This document shows, in pieces, positions 14,404 to 22,735 of a stretch of DNA of 64,000 nucleotides (within the stretch, counting starts at the first letter, position 1; each line of letters opens with the position of its first letter). This DNA comes from Bacteroidia bacterium (lineage in GTDB: Bacteria; Bacteroidota; Bacteroidia; Bacteroidales; Azobacteroidaceae). The position numbers and the translations under genes were made by a program. Under the pieces are notes generated by a model. The model had not been told where the DNA came from. It did no database searches and saw only the letters and a program-made list of their open reading frames with translations. The stretch lies in NCBI GenBank assembly GCA_025996865.1, contig BNTV01000003.1, forward strand, positions 26,559 through 90,558, written 5' to 3'.

Positions 14404-17067
14404 ATGAAGCGAGATTATGCTTTTTTATTTATCGCAGTTTTATTCATTCTGTCGGGATGTAAAGAAAATCCAAGCGAAACTTCCTGGCCTGAAATTACCC
14501 GGGAAGCGAAGCCTTGGACACGCTGGTGGTGGTTGGGCAGCGACGTCGATTCCGTCAATCTTACCTACAATTTGGAAGCATTGAGCCGCGCCGGAATCGG
14601 TGGTGTGGAAATTACGCCTCTTTACGGAGTGAAAGGTCGTGAATCTTCTTATATAGATTATCTTTCTCCCCGCTGGATGAATATGCTGGCATTTACGGAA
14701 TCGGAAGCCCAACGATTGGGCATGAGCGTGGATATGAACAACGGTACGGGATGGCCCTTCGGCGGACCCGAAGTCACAATTGAAGATGCCGCAACCAAAG
14801 CGATATTTCAGGAATATACGGTCAAAGGCGGGCAATCCTTGCAAGAACCGATTCTTGTAGAGACGGGGCATGCCCCGTCTCTACTGCCCAACAAATTGAT
14901 GGCGTATTCATCATCCGGAGAAATATTGGATTTGACGGACAAGGTAGAGACGGGGTGCACCCCGTCTCTACACGGGAAATTGAATTGGAAAGCGCCCCAA
15001 GGCAAAGATTACAAACTGACCGCCCTGTTTATCGGAAAAACCTTGCAACAGGTAAAACGGGCTGCACCCGGCGGACAAGGTTATGTCCTCGACCATTTAA
15101 ACAAAGATGCCGTCAAACGCTATTTTGCTAAATTTGATAAAGCGTTTGCTGAAAACAACACACCCTATCCGCATAGTTTTTTCAACGATTCGTATGAAGT
15201 GTATGGCGGCAATTGGACACCGGACTTATTGAAGGAATTTGAACAACGGCGCGGCTATCGCTTGCAGGATTATTTCCCGGAACTACTGGCTGACGGCGCT
15301 ACGGAGGCTTCCGTTAACATTATTTCGGATTATCGTGAAACGGTGGCTGAGCTGCTGAAAGAGAATTTTACGCAAGTTTGGACGGATTGGGCGCATTCTC
15401 ATGGAGTTACCAACCGCAATCAAGCGCATGGTTCGCCCGGCAATCTGTTGGATTTATACGCCATCGTCGATATTCCCGAATGTGAATCCTTTGGCATTAC
15501 CGATTTTGATATTCCCGGCTTACGCAAAGATTCTATTTTCAAACGGAACGACAGCAGTCCCACTATTCTGAAATATGCCTCTTCTGCGGCTCATATCACA
15601 GGGAAAAAATATACCTCTTCCGAAACATTGACTTGGTTGACCGAGCATTTTCGCACCTCTTTGTCGCAAGCCAAACCGGAAATAGATTTGATGTTTGCCT
15701 CGGGTGTCAATCACGTCTTTTTTCATGGTACTGCTTATTCGCCGAAAGAAGCGGCATGGCCCGGATGGAAATTTTATGCGTCTGTGGATATGTCGCCCAC
15801 CAATACGATTTGGCGCGATGCACCCGCTTTTTTCGATTATATCGCTCGTACCCAATCATTTTTGCAAAGCGGAACGCCCGATAATGATTTCCTGTTGTAT
15901 TTTCCCATGTACGATATTTGGCACAATTTGCGCGGCAATTATTATCAGCCGTTTGCCATTCACGATGTCCTCCATCAAATACCGGAATTTACCGGCACGG
16001 TGGAACAAATCATGAATGCCGGATTCGATTTGGATTATATTTCCGACCATTTTTTGCAAACGACTATGGTTGCAAACGGCTTGTTAAAGACCGAAGGCGG
16101 AACGGTTTACAAAGCTTTAGTCATTCCTCCCGCCAAATACATTCCGGATGCAACGCTTGCCCGAATTGAAAACCTGAAACAACAAGGCGCCACGGTTATC
16201 TTTGTAGAGACGGGGCATGCCCCGTCTCTACCTGCAAAATACAATAAAAACAGGGAAATATTTATCTCCGAAAAAGGCGGGAAATTAATACGTCGCAAAC
16301 ATGACACAGGACATATTTATTTCTTTTCGATGCTCAAAAACAATCCGATAGACGGATGGATTGCCTTGGGAACATCGGCTGCAAGTGCGGTCTTGTTCGA
16401 CCCAATGACCGGCAAAAGCGGCAAAGCCAATCTGCGAAACAACAACGGCGTCACGGAAGTTTATCTGCAACTCCAACCGGGCGAATCCATTATCCTGAAA
16501 ACATTTACCGATAAAAATGTGCAAGTAGCGGATTGGAATTATTATCAACCGACCGGCAAAAAGTTAGCACTGAATCACGGGTGGAATATGTATTTCATTG
16601 ATAGCACGCCCCCCGTAGAGACGCAATGCATTGTGTCTCTACCGGAATTGGTTTCGTGGACGGAATTAGGTAACGACACCCTAAAAATCAATATGGGTAC
16701 AGCCTTGTATGAAATTAAATTCGATTTTAAAAAAGAAACCGACAAAGAATATCGTTTGACTTTAGGCGATGTGCGGGAAAGCGCGGTAGTAAAAATAAAC
16801 GGTAAAAAAGCAGGTGTTTTGTTTGCCGTTCCGTTTGAAATCAATATTGGCGACTTACTGCAAACCGGCGAAAACACGATTGAAATAGAAGTAACCAATC
16901 TTCCCGCCAACCGTATAGCCGATTATGACCGCAGAGGCGTAGAATGGCGTATCTTCCATGAAATCAATTTTGTAAATATTGCTTACAGCAATACGAGATA
17001 CGATATTTGGGAGCCAATGCCTTCGGGATTATTGGGTCCGGTTACGATTCAAGAATTACGAAAATAA
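14404..17067 (+). CDS. Glycoside hydrolase family 106 (alpha-L-rhamnosidase), lipoprotein
   Basis: An 887-residue protein with lipoprotein signal FILSGCKENP (Cys 19). It opens with the family block RWWWLGSDVD, GIGGVEITPLYG, LGMSVDMNNGTGWPFGGP and contains FNDSYEVYGGNWTPDLL, QAHGSPGNLLDLYA, CESFG, TSSETLTWL and HVFFHGTAYSP, then a C-terminal beta-domain (VKINGKKAGVLFAVPFEINI). GH106 enzymes cleave terminal alpha-L-rhamnose from pectin-type glycans. Four 28-bp palindromes are read in frame, giving VETGHAPSL (about 152-160), VETGCTPSL (181-189), VETGHAPSL (601-609) and VETQCIVSL (738-746). The enzyme may still fold, since the inserts look surface-loop sized, but that is untested. A partial copy of its last about 30 codons lies at 17763. 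Confidence 0.9.
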   Translation: MKRDYAFLFIAVLFILSGCKENPSETSWPEITREAKPWTRWWWLGSDVDSVNLTYNLEALSRAGIGGVEITPLYGVKGRESSYIDYLSPRWMNMLAFTESEAQRLGMSVDMNNGTGWPFGGPEVTIEDAATKAIFQEYTVKGGQSLQEPILVETGHAPSLLPNKLMAYSSSGEILDLTDKVETGCTPSLHGKLNWKAPQGKDYKLTALFIGKTLQQVKRAAPGGQGYVLDHLNKDAVKRYFAKFDKAFAENNTPYPHSFFNDSYEVYGGNWTPDLLKEFEQRRGYRLQDYFPELLADGATEASVNIISDYRETVAELLKENFTQVWTDWAHSHGVTNRNQAHGSPGNLLDLYAIVDIPECESFGITDFDIPGLRKDSIFKRNDSSPTILKYASSAAHITGKKYTSSETLTWLTEHFRTSLSQAKPEIDLMFASGVNHVFFHGTAYSPKEAAWPGWKFYASVDMSPTNTIWRDAPAFFDYIARTQSFLQSGTPDNDFLLYFPMYDIWHNLRGNYYQPFAIHDVLHQIPEFTGTVEQIMNAGFDLDYISDHFLQTTMVANGLLKTEGGTVYKALVIPPAKYIPDATLARIENLKQQGATVIFVETGHAPSLPAKYNKNREIFISEKGGKLIRRKHDTGHIYFFSMLKNNPIDGWIALGTSAASAVLFDPMTGKSGKANLRNNNGVTEVYLQLQPGESIILKTFTDKNVQVADWNYYQPTGKKLALNHGWNMYFIDSTPPVETQCIVSLPELVSWTELGNDTLKINMGTALYEIKFDFKKETDKEYRLTLGDVRESAVVKINGKKAGVLFAVPFEINIGDLLQTGENTIEIEVTNLPANRIADYDRRGVEWRIFHEINFVNIAYSNTRYDIWEPMPSGLLGPVTIQELRK
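14857..14884. repeat. 28-bp perfect palindrome, GH106 copy 1
   Basis: Arms gtagagacggggca and tgccccgtctctac are exact reverse complements. Read in frame as VETGHAPSL. Confidence 0.92.
14944..14971. repeat. 28-bp perfect palindrome, GH106 copy 2
   Basis: Arms gtagagacggggtg and caccccgtctctac are exact reverse complements. Compared with copy 1 the two central bases are exchanged on both arms, so pairing is kept. Read as VETGCTPSL. Confidence 0.92.
16204..16231. repeat. 28-bp perfect palindrome, GH106 copy 3
   Basis: Sequence identical to copy 1 and read in the same phase as VETGHAPSL. Confidence 0.92.
16615..16642. repeat. 28-bp palindrome, GH106 copy 4
   Basis: Arms gtagagacgcaatg and cattgtgtctctac pair with one mismatch. 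Read as VETQCIVSL. The outer eight bases are conserved with the other copies while the centre differs. Confidence 0.9.
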
Positions 17068-17078
17068 ATGGTTTTAAT

Positions 17079-17109
17079 TTTGTTATGTCAAAAAAATCTA
17101 TTATCTTTG
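17079..17109 (+). promoter_or_regulatory. Bacteroidota-type promoter without an obvious gene
   Basis: TTTG at 17079-17082 and TATCTTTG at 17102-17109 are separated by 19 bp, fitting the -33/-7 consensus. Transcription would start near 17116 and run toward a gene on the opposite strand, so the gene it once served has probably been lost. Confidence 0.45.
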
Positions 17110-17175
17110 CAATAGAATTCTAAAAATAACAGATGATAACTATTTCGTGAACGGCGAGGGTTTTTATCTGTTTTT

Positions 17176-17616
17176 TTATTCTATTGCTGTAATGCAATAT
17201 TGTATCTTTTGGCCACTGCCACGCAATTCGCCAACCGTCAATTTTATTTTTCCAAAGTTTATTTTCTCATATTCCATTATAAATATTTTTGAAAAACGCG
17301 ATTGATTTTTTGCATTAGTTTTTGGTTCTTCATGAATAACATTACCTTTTTTATCTTTTTTTACGATTGCATTTTCTAATATTTCGGACAAAAACGTAAT
17401 AGCCATTGTTGATTTATAATTAAAAGAGGCGTGCTGAGCAGTTTCTTCTATTGACAAAAAACGCACAGCAATAAATGTTTGCAACGATTTGTTATATATC
17501 TGTTTTTCAGGATTTTCTGCAATCCATTTTCCGTAAAAATCAATGATAAACTGCTTACGTTGCTTTTTATCTTCTTTGGTATTGCCATTGGGTATGGCTT
17601 TGATTAATGGTTCCAT
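17176..17616 (-). CDS. Conserved hypothetical protein
   Basis: A 146-residue lysine-rich protein beginning MEPLIKAIPNGNTKEDKKQR. The frame is open 15 codons farther up, but the MEPLIKAI start looks like the natural one. It is mostly helical with a beta-rich C-terminus (GKIKLTVGELRGSGQKIQYC). I have a weak recollection of similar small Bacteroidetes proteins next to mobile or toxin-like genes; no function is known to me. It lies between the GH106 gene and a duplicated piece of GH106 3' sequence, so it probably arrived by insertion or rearrangement. Confidence 0.65.
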   Translation of the reverse strand: MEPLIKAIPNGNTKEDKKQRKQFIIDFYGKWIAENPEKQIYNKSLQTFIAVRFLSIEETAQHASFNYKSTMAITFLSEILENAIVKKDKKGNVIHEEPKTNAKNQSRFSKIFIMEYEKINFGKIKLTVGELRGSGQKIQYCITAIE

Positions 17617-17762
17617 TTTTAATAAAAAAATAACCCATTGACAATTCTTATAGGTTGCCAACGGGTGTTGTTATCTTTAACGGTTGTAAAGATACAACTA
17701 AATTTTCAAATAACAATCAATAAAACATATATTTTCTGTGTAAACACAAAAATTTCCACCCT

Positions 17763-17866
17763 ATTTTGTAAATATTGCTTACAGCAATACGAGATACGAT
17801 ATTTGGGCACCTGTGCCTTCGGGATTATTGGGTCCGGTTACGATTCAAGAATTGTCTAAAATGTGA
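17763..17866 (+). pseudogene. 3' fragment of a second GH106 gene
   Basis: Bases 17763-17850 repeat 16967-17054 of the GH106 gene with few changes (gagccaatgcc becomes cacctgtgcc). They encode FVNIAYSNTRYDIWAPVPSG then LLGPVTIQELSKM and a stop. The similarity stops exactly after caagaatt, so the tail differs (SKM instead of RK), which suggests a diverged paralogue rather than a fresh duplication. Confidence 0.8.
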
Positions 17867-17884
17867 TTTTGCCGGTAAATATTG

Positions 17885-18106
17885 TTATAGCCGATTATAC
17901 TCGTCTGCAATAAATTCACTACTTTCTGCCCACAAAAGATTGTTGGTCTGTTGCAGTTTTTTGTAAGTTTCAGAGGCGACAAAATCGGCAAAAACGCTAT
18001 CGAAGTTTTTGTGTTCGCGCTCTGCCAAAATATTGACAATGTGTTCAATTTTGAACATCATATCCATCGTTATGTCTTCGCCGTTGTAAGTATATTTAGT
18101 TTTCAT
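17885..18106 (-). CDS. Third gene of a DUF3791/DUF3990 module, hypothetical
   Basis: A 73-residue protein, MKTKYTYNGEDITMDMMFKI ..., predicted mainly helical with AEREHKNFDSVFADFV and LLWAESSEFIADEYNRL. It begins 11 bp inside the end of the DUF3990 gene, so it is translationally coupled to it. It has no catalytic-looking motif and is the size of an antitoxin or immunity protein. I do not recognise a named family. Position and size suggest it works with the two upstream genes. Confidence 0.7.
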   Translation of the reverse strand: MKTKYTYNGEDITMDMMFKIEHIVNILAEREHKNFDSVFADFVASETYKKLQQTNNLLWAESSEFIADEYNRL

Positions 18107-18599
18107 AACGAGTTTTGTTTATCAGTTTCAGACAAGTCAATGCCTTTTCTGTGTGAATAGTAAATTGATCGTTCAACTTGTTGGAACGCAATTTTCGCAA
18201 AGCCTCTTTTACCGTGTAAATTCCTTCTACAAACAAAGCTAATGTGCGGTTGGTCTTGTCGTTTGCTACCGCACCACGAATAATGTCAAAATTGTGTTGA
18301 GTACCGCCTTGTACACGGTTTTCTTTAATCATTTTCAACCAATCTTCCGATACACCATCAAACTGTTTTATTGTCAATTCTTCATTCATTTCAAACTCAA
18401 ATTCATATACAAAAACGCCATCACCACCATAGCGCGCAAACAAAACTGCCGCCCAATCTTTTGCTTGACTTTGCAGAGTTGTCAAGTAAAAGCCCTTGCC
18501 AAAATCGCGTTTGTCTTTCGATTTCGATAAATCTACTGTTGTAAAATCGCAATTTGAGCCATGATATAATTTTATTTTCCGGCTGATTTTATTGTTCAT
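18096..18599 (-). CDS. DUF3990 protein, ADP-ribosyltransferase-like putative toxin
   Basis: A 167-residue protein with the DUF3990 signature: KLYHGSNCDF at 11-20, DFGKGFYLTTLQSQAKDWA near 32-50, and an acidic VYEFEFEMNEE segment near 68-78. The YHGS / GFYxT / Glu pattern is that of the ADP-ribosyltransferase fold group to which this family is assigned. It overlaps the DUF3791 gene by 11 bp upstream and the 73-residue gene by 11 bp downstream. A toxin role in a toxin-antitoxin or defence module is inferred from fold and operon, not shown. Confidence 0.8.
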   Translation of the reverse strand: MNNKISRKIKLYHGSNCDFTTVDLSKSKDKRDFGKGFYLTTLQSQAKDWAAVLFARYGGDGVFVYEFEFEMNEELTIKQFDGVSEDWLKMIKENRVQGGTQHNFDIIRGAVANDKTNRTLALFVEGIYTVKEALRKLRSNKLNDQFTIHTEKALTCLKLINKTRYEN

Positions 18600-18813
18600 T
18601 TAATTTTCGTTTCAAAATATCGTCTGCAAAATGAAAACATTCATCAAGTGATTGTGTGTGTAGCGCATTGTAATGGTGGCGAATAAGTGTATTTATCCCA
18701 TATTTGCCAAAAAGATTAAGGGCTACCGCAGTAGATATATTATATTGATTGGCATATTGCTCAACCGCCGCCACAAGCATTAAATTTTCATCTCTTCTTT
18801 GTTGCATAAACAT
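18589..18813 (-). CDS. DUF3791 protein, putative antitoxin partner of DUF3990
   Basis: A 74-residue helical protein with the DUF3791 pattern LVAAVEQYANQYNISTAVAL, LFGKYGINTLIRHHYNALHT. The first of two Met (18813, 18807) was kept as start. A TAGATTTG on the minus strand just upstream (about 18828-18835) matches a -7 element and gives a very short leader. First gene of a three-gene coupled operon. A frameshifted relative is at 11008. Confidence 0.8.
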   Translation of the reverse strand: MFMQQRRDENLMLVAAVEQYANQYNISTAVALNLFGKYGINTLIRHHYNALHTQSLDECFHFADDILKRKLNEQ

Positions 18814-18914
18814 TTTATTTTGACAAATCTACGAATGCAAAATTACAATTTTATTTTCAAGCAACAAAATACAAACTCCCACCTGTTTCAAATTCAACTA
18901 TCCAAAAGTGATAT

Positions 18915-18948
18915 TTTGCCATAACTGTACAAAATTACTATATATTTG
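18915..18948 (+). promoter_or_regulatory. Promoter for rhaM and the GH28 gene
   Basis: TTTG at 18915-18918 and TATATTTG at 18941-18948, 22 bp apart, match the Bacteroidota sigma consensus. The leader to rhaM would be about 130 nt; no riboswitch fold is evident in it. Confidence 0.5.
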
Positions 18949-19083
18949 TCTGTTTATCCATTGCCTCGCGTTACCAAAATAATTACTTTTGTTAAAATTT
19001 AAAATTAAATTACATTATCGGCAATAAAGAGATACCTACGGCAAGTGTTTCGGTATGGACTGAACAATAAAAATGATAAACAG

Positions 19084-19398
19084 ATGAAACGAGTAGCATT
19101 CAAAATGAAATTGAAGCCCGGCTTCAAAGCAGAGTATATCAAACGGCATAACGAAATTTGGCCGGAAATAGCCGAACTTATCAAACGTTCGGGCATCAGC
19201 GATTATTCCATTTTTTTGGACGAAGAAACAAATATTTTGTTCGGCGTGCAAAAAGTCAGCGGAGAAGTATCGTCGCAAGGTCTCGGCAGCGAAACAATCC
19301 AACAAAAATGGTGGGATTACATGAGTGATATTATGGAAGTGAATACCGATAATTCGCCTGTATCTATTCCTTTAGAAGAAGTATTTTATTTGGCATAA
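19084..19398 (+). CDS. rhaM: L-rhamnose mutarotase
   Basis: A 104-residue protein, the same length as E. coli RhaM, interconverting alpha and beta anomers of L-rhamnose in the cytoplasm. Family motifs are visible: MKRVAFKMKLKPG start, YIKRHNEIWPEI with the catalytic His, DYSIFLDEE and KWWDYMSDIM. The ATG at 19084 is chosen because upstream codons have no family resemblance. It is followed after one base by the double-GH28 gene, linking rhamnose release to rhamnose uptake metabolism. Confidence 0.92.
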   Translation: MKRVAFKMKLKPGFKAEYIKRHNEIWPEIAELIKRSGISDYSIFLDEETNILFGVQKVSGEVSSQGLGSETIQQKWWDYMSDIMEVNTDNSPVSIPLEEVFYLA

Positions 19399-19399
19399 G

Positions 19400-22300
19400 A
19401 TGAAAAAAATAATCAATTTAGTATTGTTACTCACGGTAAATTGTTGTCTGTCGGCACAAGTCGGAAAACTTCAAATCGGCGATATTCCGGCTTTCAATAC
19501 GCAGGAATTTAAAGGAAAAGCAAATTATAGCATTGGAAAAGGGAAAATCCAAGTAAGGGTGCAATCTTTACGCGATACGAAAGGCGTGATTGTAGAAATT
19601 CTGCCAACTGCCGACACCGAATTAACATGGTCATTCGGCGGAGCGCTCAAAGACGATGTTTTCAGCATAGAAGGCAACGCTTTCACTTTGTATTATGGTG
19701 AGAGTATGAAATTACGGACAATTCAAGGCTGCGTACCCCTCGAATCCGAATTGCAAATAGCAATATCCGACAATCCGGAAGTGAAAGGTCGCTTGCTTGT
19801 ACAATCGGGACAGAAATACTATCTTTGTTTTTATGAGCAAAATGCCAAAGCAGACTACAACTACTTTATGTTGGAAGACTTGTTTAATAAAGGAACTGCG
19901 GTTCAGCAGGGGATTGCGGGTCAAGCCCTCAATGACACAAAAAATTATCCGCGTAAATCCACTCAATCCGTGTCATCTGCGTTCCATTCCGTCCGAGATT
20001 TCGGCGCGACCGGCGATAGCAAAACCATAGATTCTTATGCTATCAATCAAGCGATTGAGGCAGCAGCGGCTCAAGGTGGCGGAACTGTCTATTTCCCGGC
20101 AGGCAATTATTTATCCTATTCCATTCGCCTGAAAAGCCATATTCGCCTGTTTTTAGATGCCGGTGCAAAGATTATCGCCGCTTTTCCTTCCGCCACCGAG
20201 GGTTACGATGAGGCTGAACCGAATGAACACAACCGCTTTCAGGATTTCGGACACAGCCATTGGAAAAACAGTCTGCTTTGGGCAATCGGCGAAGAAGATA
20301 TTACGATTTGCGGTGCAGGAACAATAGACGGCATGGGATTGACCCGTGAAGAAAGCCGTCTTGTCGGCGTTGGTAACAAAGCCATCAGTTTGAAAGAATG
20401 TAAAAATATTACCTTGCGCGATATTCGGATGTTGCATTGCGGACATTTTGCCTTGCTCGCAACCGGTGTGGAAAATATGACCATTGATAATCTGCTGATA
20501 GATACCAATCGCGATGGCTTGGACATAGATGCTTGCCGGAATGTACGCATTTCCAACTGTACGGTCAATACGCCGTGGGACGATGCCATCGTATTGAAAG
20601 CAAGTTATGGCTTGGGTTATTTCAAAGATACCGAGAACGTCACGATTACCAACTGTTTCGTGAGCGGATACGACCAAGGCTCCGTAGCCAATGGCGCTTA
20701 CCTCAGCACCCAACCGCAAGCGCCCGACCACGGATTTAATTGCGGGCGGATTAAATTCGGCACCGAATCCAGCGGCGGATTCAAAAACATTGCTGTCTCC
20801 AATTGCGTCTTTGAACATTGTCGCGGCTTAGCGCTCGAAAGCGTGGACGGGGGTTGTTTAGAAGATATTACCATCTCTAATATCACGATGCGGGACATTG
20901 TCAATTCACCGCTATTTCTGCGTTTGGGCGCACGGATGCGCAGTCCGGAAGGAACGCCTGTCGGCAAAATGCGTCGTATTTTGATAGACAATATCAATGT
21001 TTTCAACGCCGACTCGCGCTATGCCTCTATCATCAGCGGCATACCCGGACATTTGATTGAAGACGTAACCTTGAGCAATATTCGTATTCATTATCAAGGC
21101 GGTTACAGCAAGGAAGATGCCAAAATTGCACCGCCCGAAAACGAGAAAGTCTATCCCGAACCTTGGATGTTCGGAACGATACCGGCTTCGGCGTTTTATA
21201 TTCGTCATGCCCGTAATATTAAATTCAAGGATATTGATGTGGATTTTGCGAAAGAAGACGGTCGCCCCGCTTTCGTGTTGGATGATGCGGTTGATATTGA
21301 CATTAAAAATACTAACTTGCCGCTGCCTAACACAGATGTTTTGCCCGATTGGGTAAAAACGGTCGGCGCACAAGCAAAACCTGCAAGCAAAACGCTTGTC
21401 AAAGCCAATGATTTCGGTGCGCGTGGCGACGGCATCACATTGAATACCGTTGCCATTCAAAAAGCAATAGATGCCTGTGCCAAAAAGGGTGGGGGACGAG
21501 TAGAATTAAATCCGGGCATTTATTTGACCGGTGCGCTTTATCTCAAAAGTAATGTAGAATTGCATATCGGAAAAGAAGTAACGCTTAAAGCGGTTAATCG
21601 GGTAGAAGATTTTCCGGACAGGGCTACGCGAGTTGCCGGTATTGAAATGGTATGGCCTGCTGCGATTATCAATGTGCTCAATCAGCAAAATGTAGCCATT
21701 ACCGGCGAAGGCGTGATAGATGGCGACGGCAAATATCTCTGGGATAAATACTGGGAGATGCGTAAAGATTACGACAAAAAAGGATTGCGCTGGATTGTCG
21801 ATTACGATTGTAAACGGGTGCGCTCGTTGTTGGTTTCGGAATCAAGTAACGTAACCGTTAGCGATTTGACTTTCCTGCGAGCCGGATTTTGGACGATACA
21901 ACTGCTGTATTCATCTTATTGCACGGTCAATGGCGTAACGATTCAAAACAATCTGGGCGGACACGGACCGAGCACCGACGGTATTGACATTGATTCTTCA
22001 CACCACATTCTCATTGAGGGTTGCGATATTGACTGCAACGACGACAATATCTGCCTCAAAGCCGGACGGGATGCCGACGGATTGCGGGTGAAACGCCCAA
22101 CGGAATACGTCTTCATCCGCAATTGCATCGCTCGCAAAGGCGCCGGGTTAATGACTTGCGGCAGTGAAACTTCGGGCGACATCCGTTATATTTACTGTAT
22201 GGAAAGCCAAGCCTTAGGCACAAGCGCCGCTTTGCGCATCAAATCTGCGATGACAAGGGGTGGCACGGTGGAACATATTTATATGGATAAAGTGCAAACC

Positions 22301-22648
22301 GATAGCGTTCAATACATCCTCAATTGTGATATGAACTGGAATCCTTCGTACAGCTATTCTGCATTGCCTGCCAGATACAAAGGTAAAACCGTGCCCAAGC
22401 ATTGGGAAGTGATGTTACAAAAAGTAGAACCGGAACAGGGACTGCCTCATTTCAAACATATTTATCTGTCTCATATTCAGGCAAAAAACACAAATACTTT
22501 CATTAATTGTATCGGAACGGAACAGTCGCCGATTCAAGGAGTGGAAGTGAGGGATGTAAATATACAGGCTAAACAATACGGAACTGTTCGATACGCAGAA
22601 CCTGTCCGGATGATAAATAACAACATTCAAATACTTGCACATCACTAA
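19400..22648 (+). CDS. Secreted protein with two tandem GH28 (polygalacturonase-type) domains
   Basis: A 1082-residue protein with a signal peptide (to about 18). After an N-terminal beta domain (20-165), GH28 domain 1 spans about 197-650 (VRDFGATGD start; NRDGLDIDAC, NTPWDDAIVLK, GRIKFGTESSGGF, RGLALESVDGG). GH28 domain 2 spans about 667-1075 (ANDFGARGDG start; STDGIDIDSSHH, CNDDNICLKAG, GLMTCGSETSGDI, RIKSAMTRGGT). The paired Asp residues expected for inverting GH28 catalysis appear in both. The two domains are of different GH28 types and are usually separate proteins, so this looks like a gene fusion acting on two pectin linkages. A repeat-like insert (QQGIAGQALNDT, about 170-181) lies in the linker before domain 1. 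Confidence 0.9.
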   Translation: MKKIINLVLLLTVNCCLSAQVGKLQIGDIPAFNTQEFKGKANYSIGKGKIQVRVQSLRDTKGVIVEILPTADTELTWSFGGALKDDVFSIEGNAFTLYYGESMKLRTIQGCVPLESELQIAISDNPEVKGRLLVQSGQKYYLCFYEQNAKADYNYFMLEDLFNKGTAVQQGIAGQALNDTKNYPRKSTQSVSSAFHSVRDFGATGDSKTIDSYAINQAIEAAAAQGGGTVYFPAGNYLSYSIRLKSHIRLFLDAGAKIIAAFPSATEGYDEAEPNEHNRFQDFGHSHWKNSLLWAIGEEDITICGAGTIDGMGLTREESRLVGVGNKAISLKECKNITLRDIRMLHCGHFALLATGVENMTIDNLLIDTNRDGLDIDACRNVRISNCTVNTPWDDAIVLKASYGLGYFKDTENVTITNCFVSGYDQGSVANGAYLSTQPQAPDHGFNCGRIKFGTESSGGFKNIAVSNCVFEHCRGLALESVDGGCLEDITISNITMRDIVNSPLFLRLGARMRSPEGTPVGKMRRILIDNINVFNADSRYASIISGIPGHLIEDVTLSNIRIHYQGGYSKEDAKIAPPENEKVYPEPWMFGTIPASAFYIRHARNIKFKDIDVDFAKEDGRPAFVLDDAVDIDIKNTNLPLPNTDVLPDWVKTVGAQAKPASKTLVKANDFGARGDGITLNTVAIQKAIDACAKKGGGRVELNPGIYLTGALYLKSNVELHIGKEVTLKAVNRVEDFPDRATRVAGIEMVWPAAIINVLNQQNVAITGEGVIDGDGKYLWDKYWEMRKDYDKKGLRWIVDYDCKRVRSLLVSESSNVTVSDLTFLRAGFWTIQLLYSSYCTVNGVTIQNNLGGHGPSTDGIDIDSSHHILIEGCDIDCNDDNICLKAGRDADGLRVKRPTEYVFIRNCIARKGAGLMTCGSETSGDIRYIYCMESQALGTSAALRIKSAMTRGGTVEHIYMDKVQTDSVQYILNCDMNWNPSYSYSALPARYKGKTVPKHWEVMLQKVEPEQGLPHFKHIYLSHIQAKNTNTFINCIGTEQSPIQGVEVRDVNIQAKQYGTVRYAEPVRMINNNIQILAHH
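19908..19943. repeat. In-frame dispersed repeat in the GH28 gene
   Basis: The stretch contains ggattgcgggtcaagccc and then tcaatgaca, a form I know as a common dispersed intergenic repeat in Bacteroidota (ggattgcgggtcaagcccgcaatgac). Here it is translated as GIAGQALND between the N-terminal domain and GH28 domain 1. Confidence 0.5.
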
Positions 22649-22735
22649 GCTGTATATTTATCTTCTCACTTATTTTCTCCATTTGTGTGTGAAATGTCAT
22701 TTTTATCATGTACTTTTGCACAATAATTATTCCTT

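Noticed and set aside
14857..16642. VETGHAPSL as a natural internal protein repeat domain
   Set aside because: The repetition is exact at DNA level, palindromic, and shared with unrelated genes and an intergenic site, so it is a DNA element rather than a protein repeat.
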